The notes under the pieces were generated by a model. That model ran no database searches, was not told the DNA's origin, and saw nothing but the letters and a program-made list of their open reading frames with translations. Made by a program: the position numbers and the translations under genes. Source: Alphaproteobacteria bacterium (lineage in GTDB: Bacteria; Pseudomonadota; Alphaproteobacteria; UBA6615). From it: 64,000 bases of DNA. Location: NCBI GenBank assembly GCA_011087645.1, contig JAALLF010000002.1, positions 310,001 through 374,000 of the forward strand, given 5' to 3'. Positions 46,380 to 55,472 of the stretch are shown piece by piece; positions within the stretch are counted from its first letter, which is position 1, and the number at the start of each line of letters is the position of its first letter.

Positions 46380-47201
46380 CTATTCGCCGGCGGGCGTTGG
46401 CGAGGGGCGGCGATCCAGTGGTTCTTGGGAACTGGCGCGGTAGATGAAGTAGAGACCAGCGATCACCAAAGGCGCTGACAACCATTGGCCCAGGGTGGTG
46501 CCGCTGACCAGGAAACCGATCTGCACATCTGGTTCGCGGAACAATTCGACGATGATGCGCGCCGCGCCATAGCCGATCAGGAATACGCCCATCAAAAGAC
46601 CGGGTCGGGTGCGCGCCTTGGTGAAGCGCACAAGGGCGAACATGACGACGAATAGCACCACACCCTCTAGCGCCGCTTCGTAGAGCTGGCTGGGGTGGCG
46701 GGGGAGTTCGCCGCCGCCGGGAAACACCACAGCCCAGGGCGCGTCGCTAACCCGGCCGTAAAGCTCGCCATTGATGAAGTTCGCCACCCGGCCGAGAAAC
46801 AGGCCGATTGGCGCGGCGCAGGCGACCAGATCGCCCATCGCGAACATGGGGATCTTCTGCCGACGGGCGAATAAGACAATGGCGACGACAACGCCGAGCA
46901 AGCCGCCATGGAACGACATGCCGCCCTGCCAGACGAAAAATATCTCAAGCGGATTTTCGAAATAGTAGGGGCCTTGGTAGAAGGAAACGTACCCCAGCCG
47001 GCCGCCGACGATCACGCCGACGATTGCCCAGCTGAAGAAATCGCTGAGCTGGGCGCGGGTCATGATGTGGGGTGGCTGGCGCAAGAACCGGCCGATATAC
47101 CACCAGCCGCCGAGCAGTCCGACGATGAAAGCCAGTGCGTACCATCGTATGGCCAGCGGGCCGATGGCAATGGCGACAGGGTCGATTTCAGGAAACGGCA
47201 T
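46380..47201 (-). CDS. lgt: Prolipoprotein diacylglyceryl transferase
   Basis: 273 residues, seven membrane helices. Transfers diacylglycerol from phosphatidylglycerol to the lipobox Cys. Signatures RWYALAFIVGLLGGWWYIGR, GGRLGYVSFYQ, GMSFHGGLLGVV and RVANFINGELYGR (the catalytic RxxNFxNGE region). 35 bp after hldD. Confidence 0.97.
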   Translation of the reverse strand: MPFPEIDPVAIAIGPLAIRWYALAFIVGLLGGWWYIGRFLRQPPHIMTRAQLSDFFSWAIVGVIVGGRLGYVSFYQGPYYFENPLEIFFVWQGGMSFHGGLLGVVVAIVLFARRQKIPMFAMGDLVACAAPIGLFLGRVANFINGELYGRVSDAPWAVVFPGGGELPRHPSQLYEAALEGVVLFVVMFALVRFTKARTRPGLLMGVFLIGYGAARIIVELFREPDVQIGFLVSGTTLGQWLSAPLVIAGLYFIYRASSQEPLDRRPSPTPAGE

Positions 47202-47236
47202 GAGTCCTCACGGCGCAATGCGCGGCGATACGGATA

Positions 47237-48223
47237 TCATCGATACGGGTCGTCGGCTGCCAAATAGTCCTGAACATAGGAACGGACACCATCCTCAAGC
47301 GATGTGAAGGGCGCATCGTAACCAGCCGCGCGCAAACGGTCTATTCGCGCTTGCGTGAAGTACTGGTACTGGTCGCGCACATTGTCCGGCATATCGAAAT
47401 ATTCGATGCTCGGTTCAACCCCCTGGGCGCTAAAAATGGCGTTTGCCATGTCCTCGAAGGTCCGTGCCTTGCCGGTGCCGACGTTAAAAAGCCCGGAAAT
47501 GCCATAATTATCGTACAGCCACAGCATGATCTGCACACAATCGTCGACATGGATGAAGTCGCGCATCTGGCCGCCATCGCCGTAATCGGGATGTTCCGAC
47601 TTGAACAGGCGGGCCTGGCCGGTTTCTCTGATCTGCTGCCAAAATTGGGGCACCACGCTGCGCTGATTGCCTTTGTGATACTCGTTGGGGCCGTAGACAT
47701 TGAAAAACCGAAGTCCCGCCCATTGGCCCGGTAGACGGGTCATACGGTCGGCATACCGCGCCACCTTGCGGTCAAACAGCAGTTTCGACCAGCCATAAGG
47801 GTTGAGCGGCCGTAGCTGGCGCATGGCGTCCAGCGAGCATTCGTCGTCGAACCCGGCGGCGCCGTCGCCATAGGTCGCCGCCGACGAGGCATAGATCAGC
47901 CGCACGTCGCGGCGTACGCAGATATCCCAAAGTTCCTGGCTGAGGCGGAAATTATTGGCGACGATCAGGTCGACATCGCGCTCCACGGTCGACGAAATGG
48001 CGCCCAAATGGAAGACCATGTGGACTGAGGCGATGTTCGACACCAGCCACTTCAACAGATCGTCCGGGGTGATCAGCTCGGTGATCTCGCGCTTGGCGAT
48101 GTTGCGCCACTTATCCGCGTTGCCAAGGAAATCGCATACGACGATTTCCTCGCCGCCGCGATCTTCCAACGCCGCCACTAAATTGGAGCCGATAAAGCCG
48201 GCGCCACCGGTTACGACGATCAT
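47237..48223 (-). CDS. hldD: ADP-L-glycero-D-manno-heptose-6-epimerase
   Basis: 328 residues from ATG 48223; the frame to 48355 overlaps ubiK in antisense and is not used. Rossmann start TGGAGFIGSNL, YASSAATYG and YGWSKLLFD (YxxxK), family signature DNVRDQYQYFTQA. Makes the heptose of the LPS inner core, so the organism has an LPS-bearing outer membrane. Divergent from ubiK. Confidence 0.94.
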   Translation of the reverse strand: MIVVTGGAGFIGSNLVAALEDRGGEEIVVCDFLGNADKWRNIAKREITELITPDDLLKWLVSNIASVHMVFHLGAISSTVERDVDLIVANNFRLSQELWDICVRRDVRLIYASSAATYGDGAAGFDDECSLDAMRQLRPLNPYGWSKLLFDRKVARYADRMTRLPGQWAGLRFFNVYGPNEYHKGNQRSVVPQFWQQIRETGQARLFKSEHPDYGDGGQMRDFIHVDDCVQIMLWLYDNYGISGLFNVGTGKARTFEDMANAIFSAQGVEPSIEYFDMPDNVRDQYQYFTQARIDRLRAAGYDAPFTSLEDGVRSYVQDYLAADDPYR

Positions 48224-48349
48224 AGGTAGCCTCGTCTTGAACTCGGTCACCTTATACCCATACGCCCCGATGCCCTGCAATGTGCGCAAACGTCGCCTTG
48301 CGGTGATGCCGGCTGACACCATATTGTCGGGTAAGCGAGGAGTTTCACC

Positions 48350-48607
48350 ATGCAAACACGTAATCGATTACTCGACGATATAGCGCGCGTCGCCAACGGC
48401 GCGGCGGGCGTGGCCACCGGGATGCGCGATGAAGTCGAAACCCTGGTGCAGCAGCGGGTCGAACGGGTGCTATCGCGGCTGAACCTGGTGACCCGCGAAG
48501 AATTCGAAGCGGTTAAGGCGATGGCGGCCAAAGCGCGCAGCGAGCAGGAAGCGATGGAAAAGCGCCTCAAGGATTTGGAAAACCGGCCGCACGAGAATAA
48601 CGAATAG
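48350..48607 (+). CDS. ubiK: Ubiquinone biosynthesis accessory factor UbiK (BMFP)
   Basis: 85 residues. BMFP/DUF526 pattern: N-terminal amphipathic helix NRLLDDIARVANGAAGV and C-terminal coiled coil LVTREEFEAVKAMAAKARSEQEAMEKRL. Known to bind lipids and assist UbiJ in ubiquinone synthesis. Single gene divergent from hldD. Confidence 0.93.
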   Translation: MQTRNRLLDDIARVANGAAGVATGMRDEVETLVQQRVERVLSRLNLVTREEFEAVKAMAAKARSEQEAMEKRLKDLENRPHENNE

Positions 48608-48661
48608 GCGCCGCTGGCGCTTTGTCGGTATTGCGGTTCCAATTCGCAGTACGCTTATAGA

Positions 48662-49813
48662 TTGTGGATTAACGACATTGGTATTCGGCTACTGCATAAA
48701 ATCGACAGACTCGTAAAATACATCGGTGTACGGCACATTCTTCTAGTGATTTGCCTGATCGCTGTGGCTCCCGGTACCAGTCGCGCTAGTTTCCAAGCGA
48801 TGTTCTCGTTGGACGTTAGTATTTGGAATGCGACCGATATAGTTGTGGCGACTGAAGGTCCAGTTGTAAATGGCGTGCTGACGGTGCTGCAAACTTGGAA
48901 AGGCCCACTGTCTCCAGGCGATACCCTTAATATCGAAGAGCTTCGCGAGTTTGCTGACGAAGACTCGCGCACTGTCAAACATCCATTCGGGTTAGGGTCG
49001 ACAAAAGACCCAGGTCCTCTGGTGGTTCTATCGGGCCAGAGGATGGTCTTGTTCCTCAAAAGAGATGCTTGGAAGGTTGCTGCTAGGCTACCGTCGGCCT
49101 CGCTCCAATGGGAATCAACCGCTTCATGGGGCGGTATCAAAGTATCTGTCGCGTGGATCGAAGACGATGTCGCTTATTATTTTTCACAGGGACCAGTAAC
49201 TATCGGACCAGCCGTATTGTACCGCTCCTCATCTACTGAAGAGGTAATGAGAAAAAGGGTGCGTGAGCTAGCGCCGATCCGAAAATCACTCGACAACATT
49301 GCGGCGCTACCCCGGGCCCAGGATCGAGCGGAACAGGTTGTTCCCTATATTAAATCCAACAATCGCCTCGCCAGCCGAGAAGCCTTTGACATCCTGTCAG
49401 ACGCGAAGAAACCGGCACTTCCGTATTTGCGTCGGATGCTTGTCGATAATACATATGAGCGTTATCGTGAAAAAATTCTCAAAGCGATGGTGGTCGCCGG
49501 TGGCGCTTCCGTCGCACCCGACTTCGTCACTCTTATCGAGCAGGAATTGGCGTACTGGCAAATGGTGGCTCCGACGCTGCCGGTCGGCTGGTGGAACGAC
49601 AACGGAGTAGGGCGAGCCGAATTGCGGTATCGATACGGCCAAGTGCTGCACGTATTACATGCTCTTCGAGAATTAAAATATGAGCCATCGCGAGAAGCTG
49701 TGACCGCACTGCGCGATTATTGGCGATCCGTTCCGCAGCTCGTCGAGATTGAACAAATACTCGAGTCTAGCGATGCTGTTTTGAGATCTTTGGACCGACC
49801 TGCCAAAAAATAG
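48662..49813 (+). CDS. Secreted protein of unknown function, HEAT-like C-terminus
   Basis: 383 residues from TTG 48662 (start uncertain). Long signal region with hydrophobic ILLVICLIAVAPG. Middle part resembles a beta sandwich (DIVVATEGPVVNGVLTVLQTWKGPL; VVLSGQRMVLFLKR). Residues about 210-300 look like HEAT-type helix pairs (ASREAFDILSDAKKPALPYLRRML, ILKAMVVAGGASVAPDFVTLI). Noticeably AT-richer with less biased codon use than its neighbours, so possibly acquired. No family recognised. Confidence 0.75.
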   Translation: MWINDIGIRLLHKIDRLVKYIGVRHILLVICLIAVAPGTSRASFQAMFSLDVSIWNATDIVVATEGPVVNGVLTVLQTWKGPLSPGDTLNIEELREFADEDSRTVKHPFGLGSTKDPGPLVVLSGQRMVLFLKRDAWKVAARLPSASLQWESTASWGGIKVSVAWIEDDVAYYFSQGPVTIGPAVLYRSSSTEEVMRKRVRELAPIRKSLDNIAALPRAQDRAEQVVPYIKSNNRLASREAFDILSDAKKPALPYLRRMLVDNTYERYREKILKAMVVAGGASVAPDFVTLIEQELAYWQMVAPTLPVGWWNDNGVGRAELRYRYGQVLHVLHALRELKYEPSREAVTALRDYWRSVPQLVEIEQILESSDAVLRSLDRPAKK

Positions 49814-49830
49814 ATACGTCAGCCTCCCGT

Positions 49831-50628
49831 TTAGAATAGCGAGCGCACCATGCCGCCGTCGGCGCGCGGGGCGGCGCCATTGATGGCCGACGCTAACGGC
49901 GAACACAGGAAGGTCACCACGTTGGCGATCTCGGCCGGTTCGGCCCAGCGCTGTAGGAGCGATGTGCGGCCTTCACCCTCGGCGAAATAAGCCTTGCTCA
50001 TTTCCTCCGGCGTCGTGTCTTCGATATCCGCCATTTGGTGCATGAAGGCGTCCACCCCGTCGGTCCATGTGGGCGCCACCTGCACCGTGTTTACCGTGAC
50101 CGCGCTGTCGCGGGTGAGTTCCGCCAGGCTGCGGGCAATCGACACCAGGGCGGTCTTGGTCATGGCGTAGTGGGACATGGACGGGTTGGGCTTCGAGCTT
50201 TGGTCTGAGCCAATGAAGATGATGCGGCCCCAGCCGCGTGACAACATGTCGGGCATCAGCGCCCGCGACAGGCGCACGCCGCTCATCACGTTGAGTTCGA
50301 ACATGTGCTGCCAGTCGTCGTCTTCGATATCGAAGAACTCCTTGACTGTGAAGGTGCCGGCATTGTTGACCAGAATGTCTGTCGGTCCTTCACTTTGGAC
50401 GAAGGCATTCAGGGTAGCCGCGCCTTCGGCGGTTGAAAGGTCAGCCGCGCAACCGCTGACGCTGCCGCCCGGCGCCATCTCGGCGACCGTCTGTTCGACC
50501 CGGCCTTGGTCGCGGCCATTGATAATGATGTGCGCGCCTTCGGCTTGCAGCGCTTCAGCAATGGCGCGGCCGATACCCAGGGTCGAGCCGGTGACCAGCG
50601 CGCGCTTTCCCGACAGGTTGAGGTCCAT
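49831..50628 (-). CDS. SDR-family oxidoreductase
   Basis: 265 residues, classical short-chain dehydrogenase. NAD(P)-binding GSTLGIG (14-20), NNAG motif in ILVNNAGTF, catalytic Tyr/Lys in YAMTK. The R after the first strand (NGRD) suggests NADP. Ends with an unusual GAAPRADGGMVRSLF where most have DGG. Substrate unknown. Confidence 0.92.
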   Translation of the reverse strand: MDLNLSGKRALVTGSTLGIGRAIAEALQAEGAHIIINGRDQGRVEQTVAEMAPGGSVSGCAADLSTAEGAATLNAFVQSEGPTDILVNNAGTFTVKEFFDIEDDDWQHMFELNVMSGVRLSRALMPDMLSRGWGRIIFIGSDQSSKPNPSMSHYAMTKTALVSIARSLAELTRDSAVTVNTVQVAPTWTDGVDAFMHQMADIEDTTPEEMSKAYFAEGEGRTSLLQRWAEPAEIANVVTFLCSPLASAINGAAPRADGGMVRSLF

Positions 50629-50670
50629 AGTGTCGCTCCTTGGCGCGAACGCAGGTGACGGTCGCGGCGG

Positions 50671-51246
50671 TTATGGGGTTCGGTGAAAGGGCCGGTTGTT
50701 TTGGTAAAGCCGCAACCGGCTTTCAAAATCGTCAATGACAGCCTTCGGCATGCCGGTCGTCTGCTTCAGTATCTCGATGCTGTTTTCTTGTGTGCGTACC
50801 GCGTCACTAAACCGTCCAACCTCTGCATAGGCGGCGGCCAGAGTGTCGAGAAACCCCGGCTCGCGGGTATTTGTCTTCGTGGCTCGCTCGGCAAGTTCCA
50901 CCGCCCGACGTCCGTTCCGGCGGTCCGCTGCTGGCATGGTTGCGAGATCCCAGGCCAAGCTGTTGAGCGCCGACGAAAGATTAGGGTTTAGCTGCAGGGC
51001 GCGCTCATAGTCGGCAATCGCTTGGTCGAAATCGCCCTTATCGGAATAGGTAATGCCCCGGTTGCTGTGGGCGATGGCGAGGTTCTCGATGGTCTCGGTG
51101 CCTGAATTGATCAGGGTTGTGCACGCGGCGATGCCTCGGGCGGGATCGCCAGTTTCGCAAAGTTTCCAGTTTTCGTTGCGCGATTGGGCGCCGGCTGGAT
51201 CGGTGAGCGCGACGAGGAAAATAGTGACAGCGAACAAATATCTCAT
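50671..51246 (-). CDS. TPR-repeat protein, secreted
   Basis: 191 residues with signal peptide (LFAVTIFLVALTDPAGA). Two or three TPR units: AIAHSNRGITYSDKGDFDQAIADYERALQLNP and PGFLDTLAAAYAEVGRFSDAVRTQ. A Cys pair (KLCETG, AACTTL) precedes them. Resembles small Sel1/TPR periplasmic proteins. Function unknown; 42 bp upstream of the SDR gene. Confidence 0.85.
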   Translation of the reverse strand: MRYLFAVTIFLVALTDPAGAQSRNENWKLCETGDPARGIAACTTLINSGTETIENLAIAHSNRGITYSDKGDFDQAIADYERALQLNPNLSSALNSLAWDLATMPAADRRNGRRAVELAERATKTNTREPGFLDTLAAAYAEVGRFSDAVRTQENSIEILKQTTGMPKAVIDDFESRLRLYQNNRPFHRTP

Positions 51247-51411
51247 GCGCCGTAATTTAGAGCCTTACCCGATCAATTGCGATGGCGTTTTAGGGGGGCA
51301 AATCAAGAACCGACCGAAACCGACTATGGACAAGAAAAGCGATAAACTTCAAAGTTGCATCGGACGCATTGGGGGCTTGCACGCAGAGACTTGCGCAAAG
51401 GGAGAAGTATT

Positions 51412-52293
51412 ATGGTTCGTAAGACAGCCGGCGAATTCGATCAAGAATTACTCGATCTCTACGATAGCTATGCCCACGGTCTGATCGAACGGCGGGAATT
51501 CCTCAGCAAGGCTGGCAAGTTTGCCGTTGGCGGACTTACCGCTTCCGCGCTTCTCAGCGCCCTGTCGCCCGATTACGCGTTGGCCGCCCAAGTCGATGAG
51601 AACGATCCCCGCATCAAGGCGGAGACCATCGAATATGCCTCGCCGCAGGGCCATGGCGCGATTAAAGGCCTTCATGTACAGCCCGCCGCAGGATCGCGCG
51701 GCAGCGTCCTGGTCGTTCATGAAAACCGCGGTCTCAACCCTTATATCGCCGACGTTGCCCGGCGCGTTGCTGTGGCCGGTTTCACCGCCTTGGCGCCCGA
51801 TGGGCTAACCCCGCTGGGTGGCTATCCGGGCACTGACGAAGAAGGTAAGGCGATGCAACGCACGCTGGATAAGGGCAAGCTGCTAGCTGATTTCATCGCC
51901 GCTTTCGATCATTTGAAAGCCGATGCTGGCGCGAACGGAAAAGTTGGCGCCGTCGGTTTCTGCTATGGCGGCGGGGTGTGCAACGCGTTGGCTGTACAGC
52001 GGCCTGAACTGGCGGCGTCCGTGCCGTTCTATGGGCGCCAAGCGAAAGCCGCCGACGTGCCGGCGATCAAATCGCCGTTGATGCTGCACTATGCCGGGCT
52101 CGACAAGCGCATCAACGCCGGCTGGCCCGACTATGAGGCAGCCTTGAAGGCGAACAGCAAGGCTTTCACTGCCCATTTCTACGACAATACCAATCACGGT
52201 TTCCATAACGACACCACGCCGCGCTACGACATGCCGGCGGCGGAGCTGGCTTGGTCGCGCACAATCGATTTCTTTAACGCCAACCTGGGCTAA
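51412..52293 (+). CDS. Exported dienelactone hydrolase family protein
   Basis: 293 residues from ATG 51412 (GGGAGAAG upstream); the frame from 51355 lacks one. N-terminal Tat-type signal RREFL (27-31) followed by [15 protein letters not shown] and AAQ cleavage. Hydrolase part: [12 protein letters not shown], nucleophile Cys in [15 protein letters not shown] and His in TNHGFHND. Exported counterpart of the cytoplasmic 37540-38208 enzyme but of a different subgroup. Confidence 0.92.
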   Translation: MVRKTAGEFDQELLDLYDSYAHGLIERREFLSKAGKFAVGGLTASALLSALSPDYALAAQVDENDPRIKAETIEYASPQGHGAIKGLHVQPAAGSRGSVLVVHENRGLNPYIADVARRVAVAGFTALAPDGLTPLGGYPGTDEEGKAMQRTLDKGKLLADFIAAFDHLKADAGANGKVGAVGFCYGGGVCNALAVQRPELAASVPFYGRQAKAADVPAIKSPLMLHYAGLDKRINAGWPDYEAALKANSKAFTAHFYDNTNHGFHNDTTPRYDMPAAELAWSRTIDFFNANLG

Positions 52294-52311
52294 GCGGATC
52301 GGCATGGACCG

Positions 52312-52866
52312 GTGGGCTTGATTATACGGAGCCTGGTTGGGGCGGCTGTCGTTGCGGTGCTGACGGGATTTGCGCCAGCTCCCGTGGCGGCGGAGGATGT
52401 GTTTGTGAGGATCGCGGCGCCGCTCGACGAAGCCCGCGGTCTTTGCCTCGACATTCCCGGCCATCGGGACCGGGTCAATGTAACCCGACCCTTGGTGGTG
52501 CACACTTGCAAATGGGATATCTGGAATTTCGACGAGCGTTTCGATGCGGAGGCTCTCGATCAGGGTGCACTTCGCATGCCGACCTATGATTTGTGCGCTG
52601 GTGTTGATCGGGCCACGCAAGGATCTGCGATCGTGCTCGGTTCCTGCGACGGCGAGCCGTTACATCGTTGGCAGGTCGGGGACGGCCGATTCCGTCTCGT
52701 TGCAGATCCAAATATGTGCCTGACCGTTGGCGCGGAGCCATCTCGGCTCACCCCTGGCGGCCGACGCTTGCCATCGCGTCATGTGGCGCGCTCGCTGTCA
52801 TTGGAACCCTGTCGAGACGCGGCGAACGAACGCCAAATATGGCAATCCGTGTCGCCGACATCGTGA
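52312..52866 (+). CDS. Secreted ricin-type beta-trefoil-like protein
   Basis: 184 residues, GTG start. Signal peptide VGAAVVAVLTGFAPAPVAA. Mature part has lectin-like features: CLDIPG, a repeated small-Cys pattern, LHRWQVGDGRFRL and RQIWQS as QxW-like motifs. This suggests a ricin B-type carbohydrate-binding fold, but only two of three lobes are clear. Located 18 bp after the exported hydrolase and probably co-transcribed. Confidence 0.6.
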   Translation: MGLIIRSLVGAAVVAVLTGFAPAPVAAEDVFVRIAAPLDEARGLCLDIPGHRDRVNVTRPLVVHTCKWDIWNFDERFDAEALDQGALRMPTYDLCAGVDRATQGSAIVLGSCDGEPLHRWQVGDGRFRLVADPNMCLTVGAEPSRLTPGGRRLPSRHVARSLSLEPCRDAANERQIWQSVSPTS

Positions 52867-53058
52867 ATATTTTTGTCTGCGCAATAGGTTGGTACTTGCC
52901 CACAGGCTTGGCGGTTGCGGCGCAGCGGGACTCCATGACAATCTACACCTGATAGTAGGTCACGGCATTTGGCGCACAATATTTTGTGCTTATGCCGTGG
53001 CTTTCGGATTCTCGCGCAAGGTGCGCGATCTCCAGTGCCGCATGTTGGAGGCTCAGCA

Positions 53059-53559
53059 ATGGCTGTCGTTACAACCGACCACGCCCGCCACAACGTCCAC
53101 CCGCTCGACCTTGTCGAAGAGACTATCGCCTTGCGCGATTGGGCGCTGGAGCGCTCGGCGCGCGATGAGTTGCTGGCCGAAGTGACGGGGCGCTGGTGCG
53201 ATTATCACATCGTGTTCCACTGGAGCGACGATTTGGGCGCGTTGCAGATCACCTGCGCCTTCGATCTGCGGACGCCCCCCGAACGGCGGGCGCCGGTGCA
53301 TGAACTGCTGGCGCTGCTCAACGACCGGTTGGGGATTGGCCATTTCGATATTGGTTCGATCGATGGTCTACCGGCCTATCGCCACGCCTTGCTGTTACGC
53401 GGCGGCGCCTTGTCGGCCGAACAGGTCGAAGACCTGCTCGACATTGCGTTGCACGAATTGGACCGCTTTTACCCGGCCTTTCAGATTGTCGTCTGGGGCG
53501 ACCGTTCGCCGACCGACGCCATGGCGACAGTGCTCTTTGAAACGGTCGGCGAGGCCTGA
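53059..53559 (+). CDS. YbjN domain-containing protein
   Basis: 166 residues from ATG 53059 (GGAGG upstream). YbjN-type fold: HPLDLVEETIALRDWALERS, WCDYHIVFHWSDDLGALQITCAFDLR, then ALLNDRLGIGHFDI and ALHELDRFYPAFQ. Function unestablished; likely type III secretion chaperone-like fold. Directly before proC (35 bp), the standard alphaproteobacterial pairing. Confidence 0.92.
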   Translation: MAVVTTDHARHNVHPLDLVEETIALRDWALERSARDELLAEVTGRWCDYHIVFHWSDDLGALQITCAFDLRTPPERRAPVHELLALLNDRLGIGHFDIGSIDGLPAYRHALLLRGGALSAEQVEDLLDIALHELDRFYPAFQIVVWGDRSPTDAMATVLFETVGEA

Positions 53560-53594
53560 TACGGTCCTACCCGGGTTGATGCCGGGGTAAATTG

Positions 53595-54398
53595 ATGACC
53601 GATCACAATAGAATTTTGCTCGTCGGCTGCGGCAAGATGGGCAGCGCGTTGCTCAATGGCTGGTTGGGGCAGGGTACCCCGGCCGGCCAGGTCTCGGTGG
53701 TCGAACCGATGGCCCCGCAACTGCCCGATGGGGTCGCCGTTCACACCGACGCCAGCGCATTGGATTCAGAGTATCATCCGTCCGTCGTCGTCTTTGCTGT
53801 CAAACCGCAAGCGATGGACGATGTGGTGCCGGCCTATAGCGCCTATGCCGGGCCGGACACGGCGTTCCTGTCGATCGCCGCGGGCAAGCCAATCGGATAT
53901 TTCGAGGCCGCGCTTACCGGGGGCGCGATCGTGCGGGCGATGCCGAACACGCCGGCCGCTGTCGGCCGTGGCGTCACCGTACTCTGCGCCAACGACCAGG
54001 TGTCGCGGGAACAAAAATCGGTCTGTACCCAATTGATGCAGTCGGTCGGCGAAGTCGCCTGGATCGATGATGAGGCGTTGATGGACGCGGTGACCGGCCT
54101 GTCCGGCAGCGGTCCGGCCTATGTATTCCATCTGGTCGAGGCAATGGCTGCTGCGGGCGCGGCTGCCGGCCTGTCTCCGAACTTGGCGATGCAATTGGCC
54201 CGTGCGACCGTGGCGGGTAGTGGTGAATTGCTGACCCAGTCCAGTGACCCGGCGGGTACTTTGCGCGAAAACGTCACCAGCCCAGGCGGTACTACGGCGG
54301 CGGCTCTGGAAGTGCTGATGGGGCCGGATGGCCTCACCCGTCTGATGACCGAGGCGATCGCACGGGCCACCGAGCGATCGCGGGAATTGGCGCAATAG
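53595..54398 (+). CDS. proC: Pyrroline-5-carboxylate reductase
   Basis: 267 residues. Last step of proline synthesis with NAD(P)H. ATG 53595 is used rather than the TTG just before. Motifs: VGCGKMGSALL, VVVFAVKPQAMDDV, RAMPNTPAAVGRG and the signature SGSGPAYVFHLVEAM with TVAGSGELL and VTSPGGTTAAAL. Confidence 0.97.
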   Translation: MTDHNRILLVGCGKMGSALLNGWLGQGTPAGQVSVVEPMAPQLPDGVAVHTDASALDSEYHPSVVVFAVKPQAMDDVVPAYSAYAGPDTAFLSIAAGKPIGYFEAALTGGAIVRAMPNTPAAVGRGVTVLCANDQVSREQKSVCTQLMQSVGEVAWIDDEALMDAVTGLSGSGPAYVFHLVEAMAAAGAAAGLSPNLAMQLARATVAGSGELLTQSSDPAGTLRENVTSPGGTTAAALEVLMGPDGLTRLMTEAIARATERSRELAQ

Positions 54399-54479
54399 AT
54401 CAGCCCGTGCGATAGTTCCGCCTGCCATAACTTTGCCGAATTACGACGGCACAGTGGGACAAACCACGGGTAGGATGCA

Positions 54480-55097
54480 ATGGCGACAAAACCACGAAGA
54501 GACAAGCAGGCGCGTATCGTCGATGCCGCGTTGGAGCTGTCTGCCGAGCGCGGCTGGGCGGCAATTACGCTGGACGATATTGCCGTGGCGGCAAAGCTCG
54601 ATGCCGACGAAGTCTATCGGCTGACCCCGACCAAATCGGCGATCCTGAATGCCTTTGTGCGGCGTACCGACCTGGCTGTGCTGGAAGGTCAGTCGATGGC
54701 TGACGACGAGGAGGCCGAAGCCAGTACCCACGATCGGTTGTTCGATGTGTTGATGCGCCGTTTCGAAGTGCTGCTGCCCGACCGCACAGCGCTTGGCGCC
54801 TTATGCCGCGATTTGCCCCGCGACCCAGTTTCGCTGGTCGCCGCTGTTCCCCAGGCCCATTGCTCGTTCGCCCGCATGCTTGAGGCTGCTGGGGTGTCGA
54901 CCAAGGGGCTGCGCGGACTGGCCCGTATCCACGCCATCGCCGCGGTCTGGCTGGCGACCCAGCGCACCTGGTTTGGCGACGATGGCGAAGATATGGCCCG
55001 AACAATGGCGGTGCTCGACCGCAATCTGCGGCGTATGGAAGAGAGCGCGGGGTTAGTTCTGGGCTTGCGCCACACCGCCAGATCGAGCGAGAGCTAG
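54480..55097 (+). CDS. TetR-family transcriptional regulator
   Basis: 205 residues. N-terminal helix-turn-helix QARIVDAALELSAERGWAAITLDDIAVAAKLDADEVYRLTPTK-type segment; the ligand domain is helical with LPDRTALGALCRDLPRDP. Located 81 bp downstream of proC and 15 bp before csaA, so possibly co-transcribed with csaA. Target unknown. Confidence 0.9.
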   Translation: MATKPRRDKQARIVDAALELSAERGWAAITLDDIAVAAKLDADEVYRLTPTKSAILNAFVRRTDLAVLEGQSMADDEEAEASTHDRLFDVLMRRFEVLLPDRTALGALCRDLPRDPVSLVAAVPQAHCSFARMLEAAGVSTKGLRGLARIHAIAAVWLATQRTWFGDDGEDMARTMAVLDRNLRRMEESAGLVLGLRHTARSSES

Positions 55098-55112
55098 TTT
55101 CCGCCGATACCG

Positions 55113-55448
55113 ATGACCATTTCGTTCGACGATTTTCTTAAAGTTGACGTTCGCGTCGGCACCATTGTCGACGTGCAGGATTTCCCCGAGGCGCGTAAGC
55201 CGGCCCTCAAATTATGGGTCGATCTCGGCGCCGACATCGGCACGCGTAAGACGTCGGCGCAGATCACCAAGTACTATACGCGCGATAAACTGATCGGCCG
55301 CCAAGTCGCCGCCGTGGTGAACTTTCCGCCCAAGCAGGTGGGAAAGTTTATGTCGGAGATACTCGTGCTGGGGTTTCCAGATGTCGACGGCGAGGTCGTG
55401 CTCTTGGGCGTCGACCACGACGTGCCTAATGGCGGACGACTATTTTAG
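55113..55448 (+). CDS. csaA: tRNA-binding protein (CsaA-like)
   Basis: 111 residues, one OB-fold of the EMAP/tRNA-binding type: FLKVDVRVGTIVDVQDFPEARKPALKLWVDLG, then SAQITKYY and FMSEILVLGFPD. Length and sequence match bacterial CsaA, a small dimeric tRNA-binding and chaperone-like protein. Confidence 0.95.
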   Translation: MTISFDDFLKVDVRVGTIVDVQDFPEARKPALKLWVDLGADIGTRKTSAQITKYYTRDKLIGRQVAAVVNFPPKQVGKFMSEILVLGFPDVDGEVVLLGVDHDVPNGGRLF

Positions 55449-55472
55449 GCAATGTCGCGGAGCCGCCGATTT

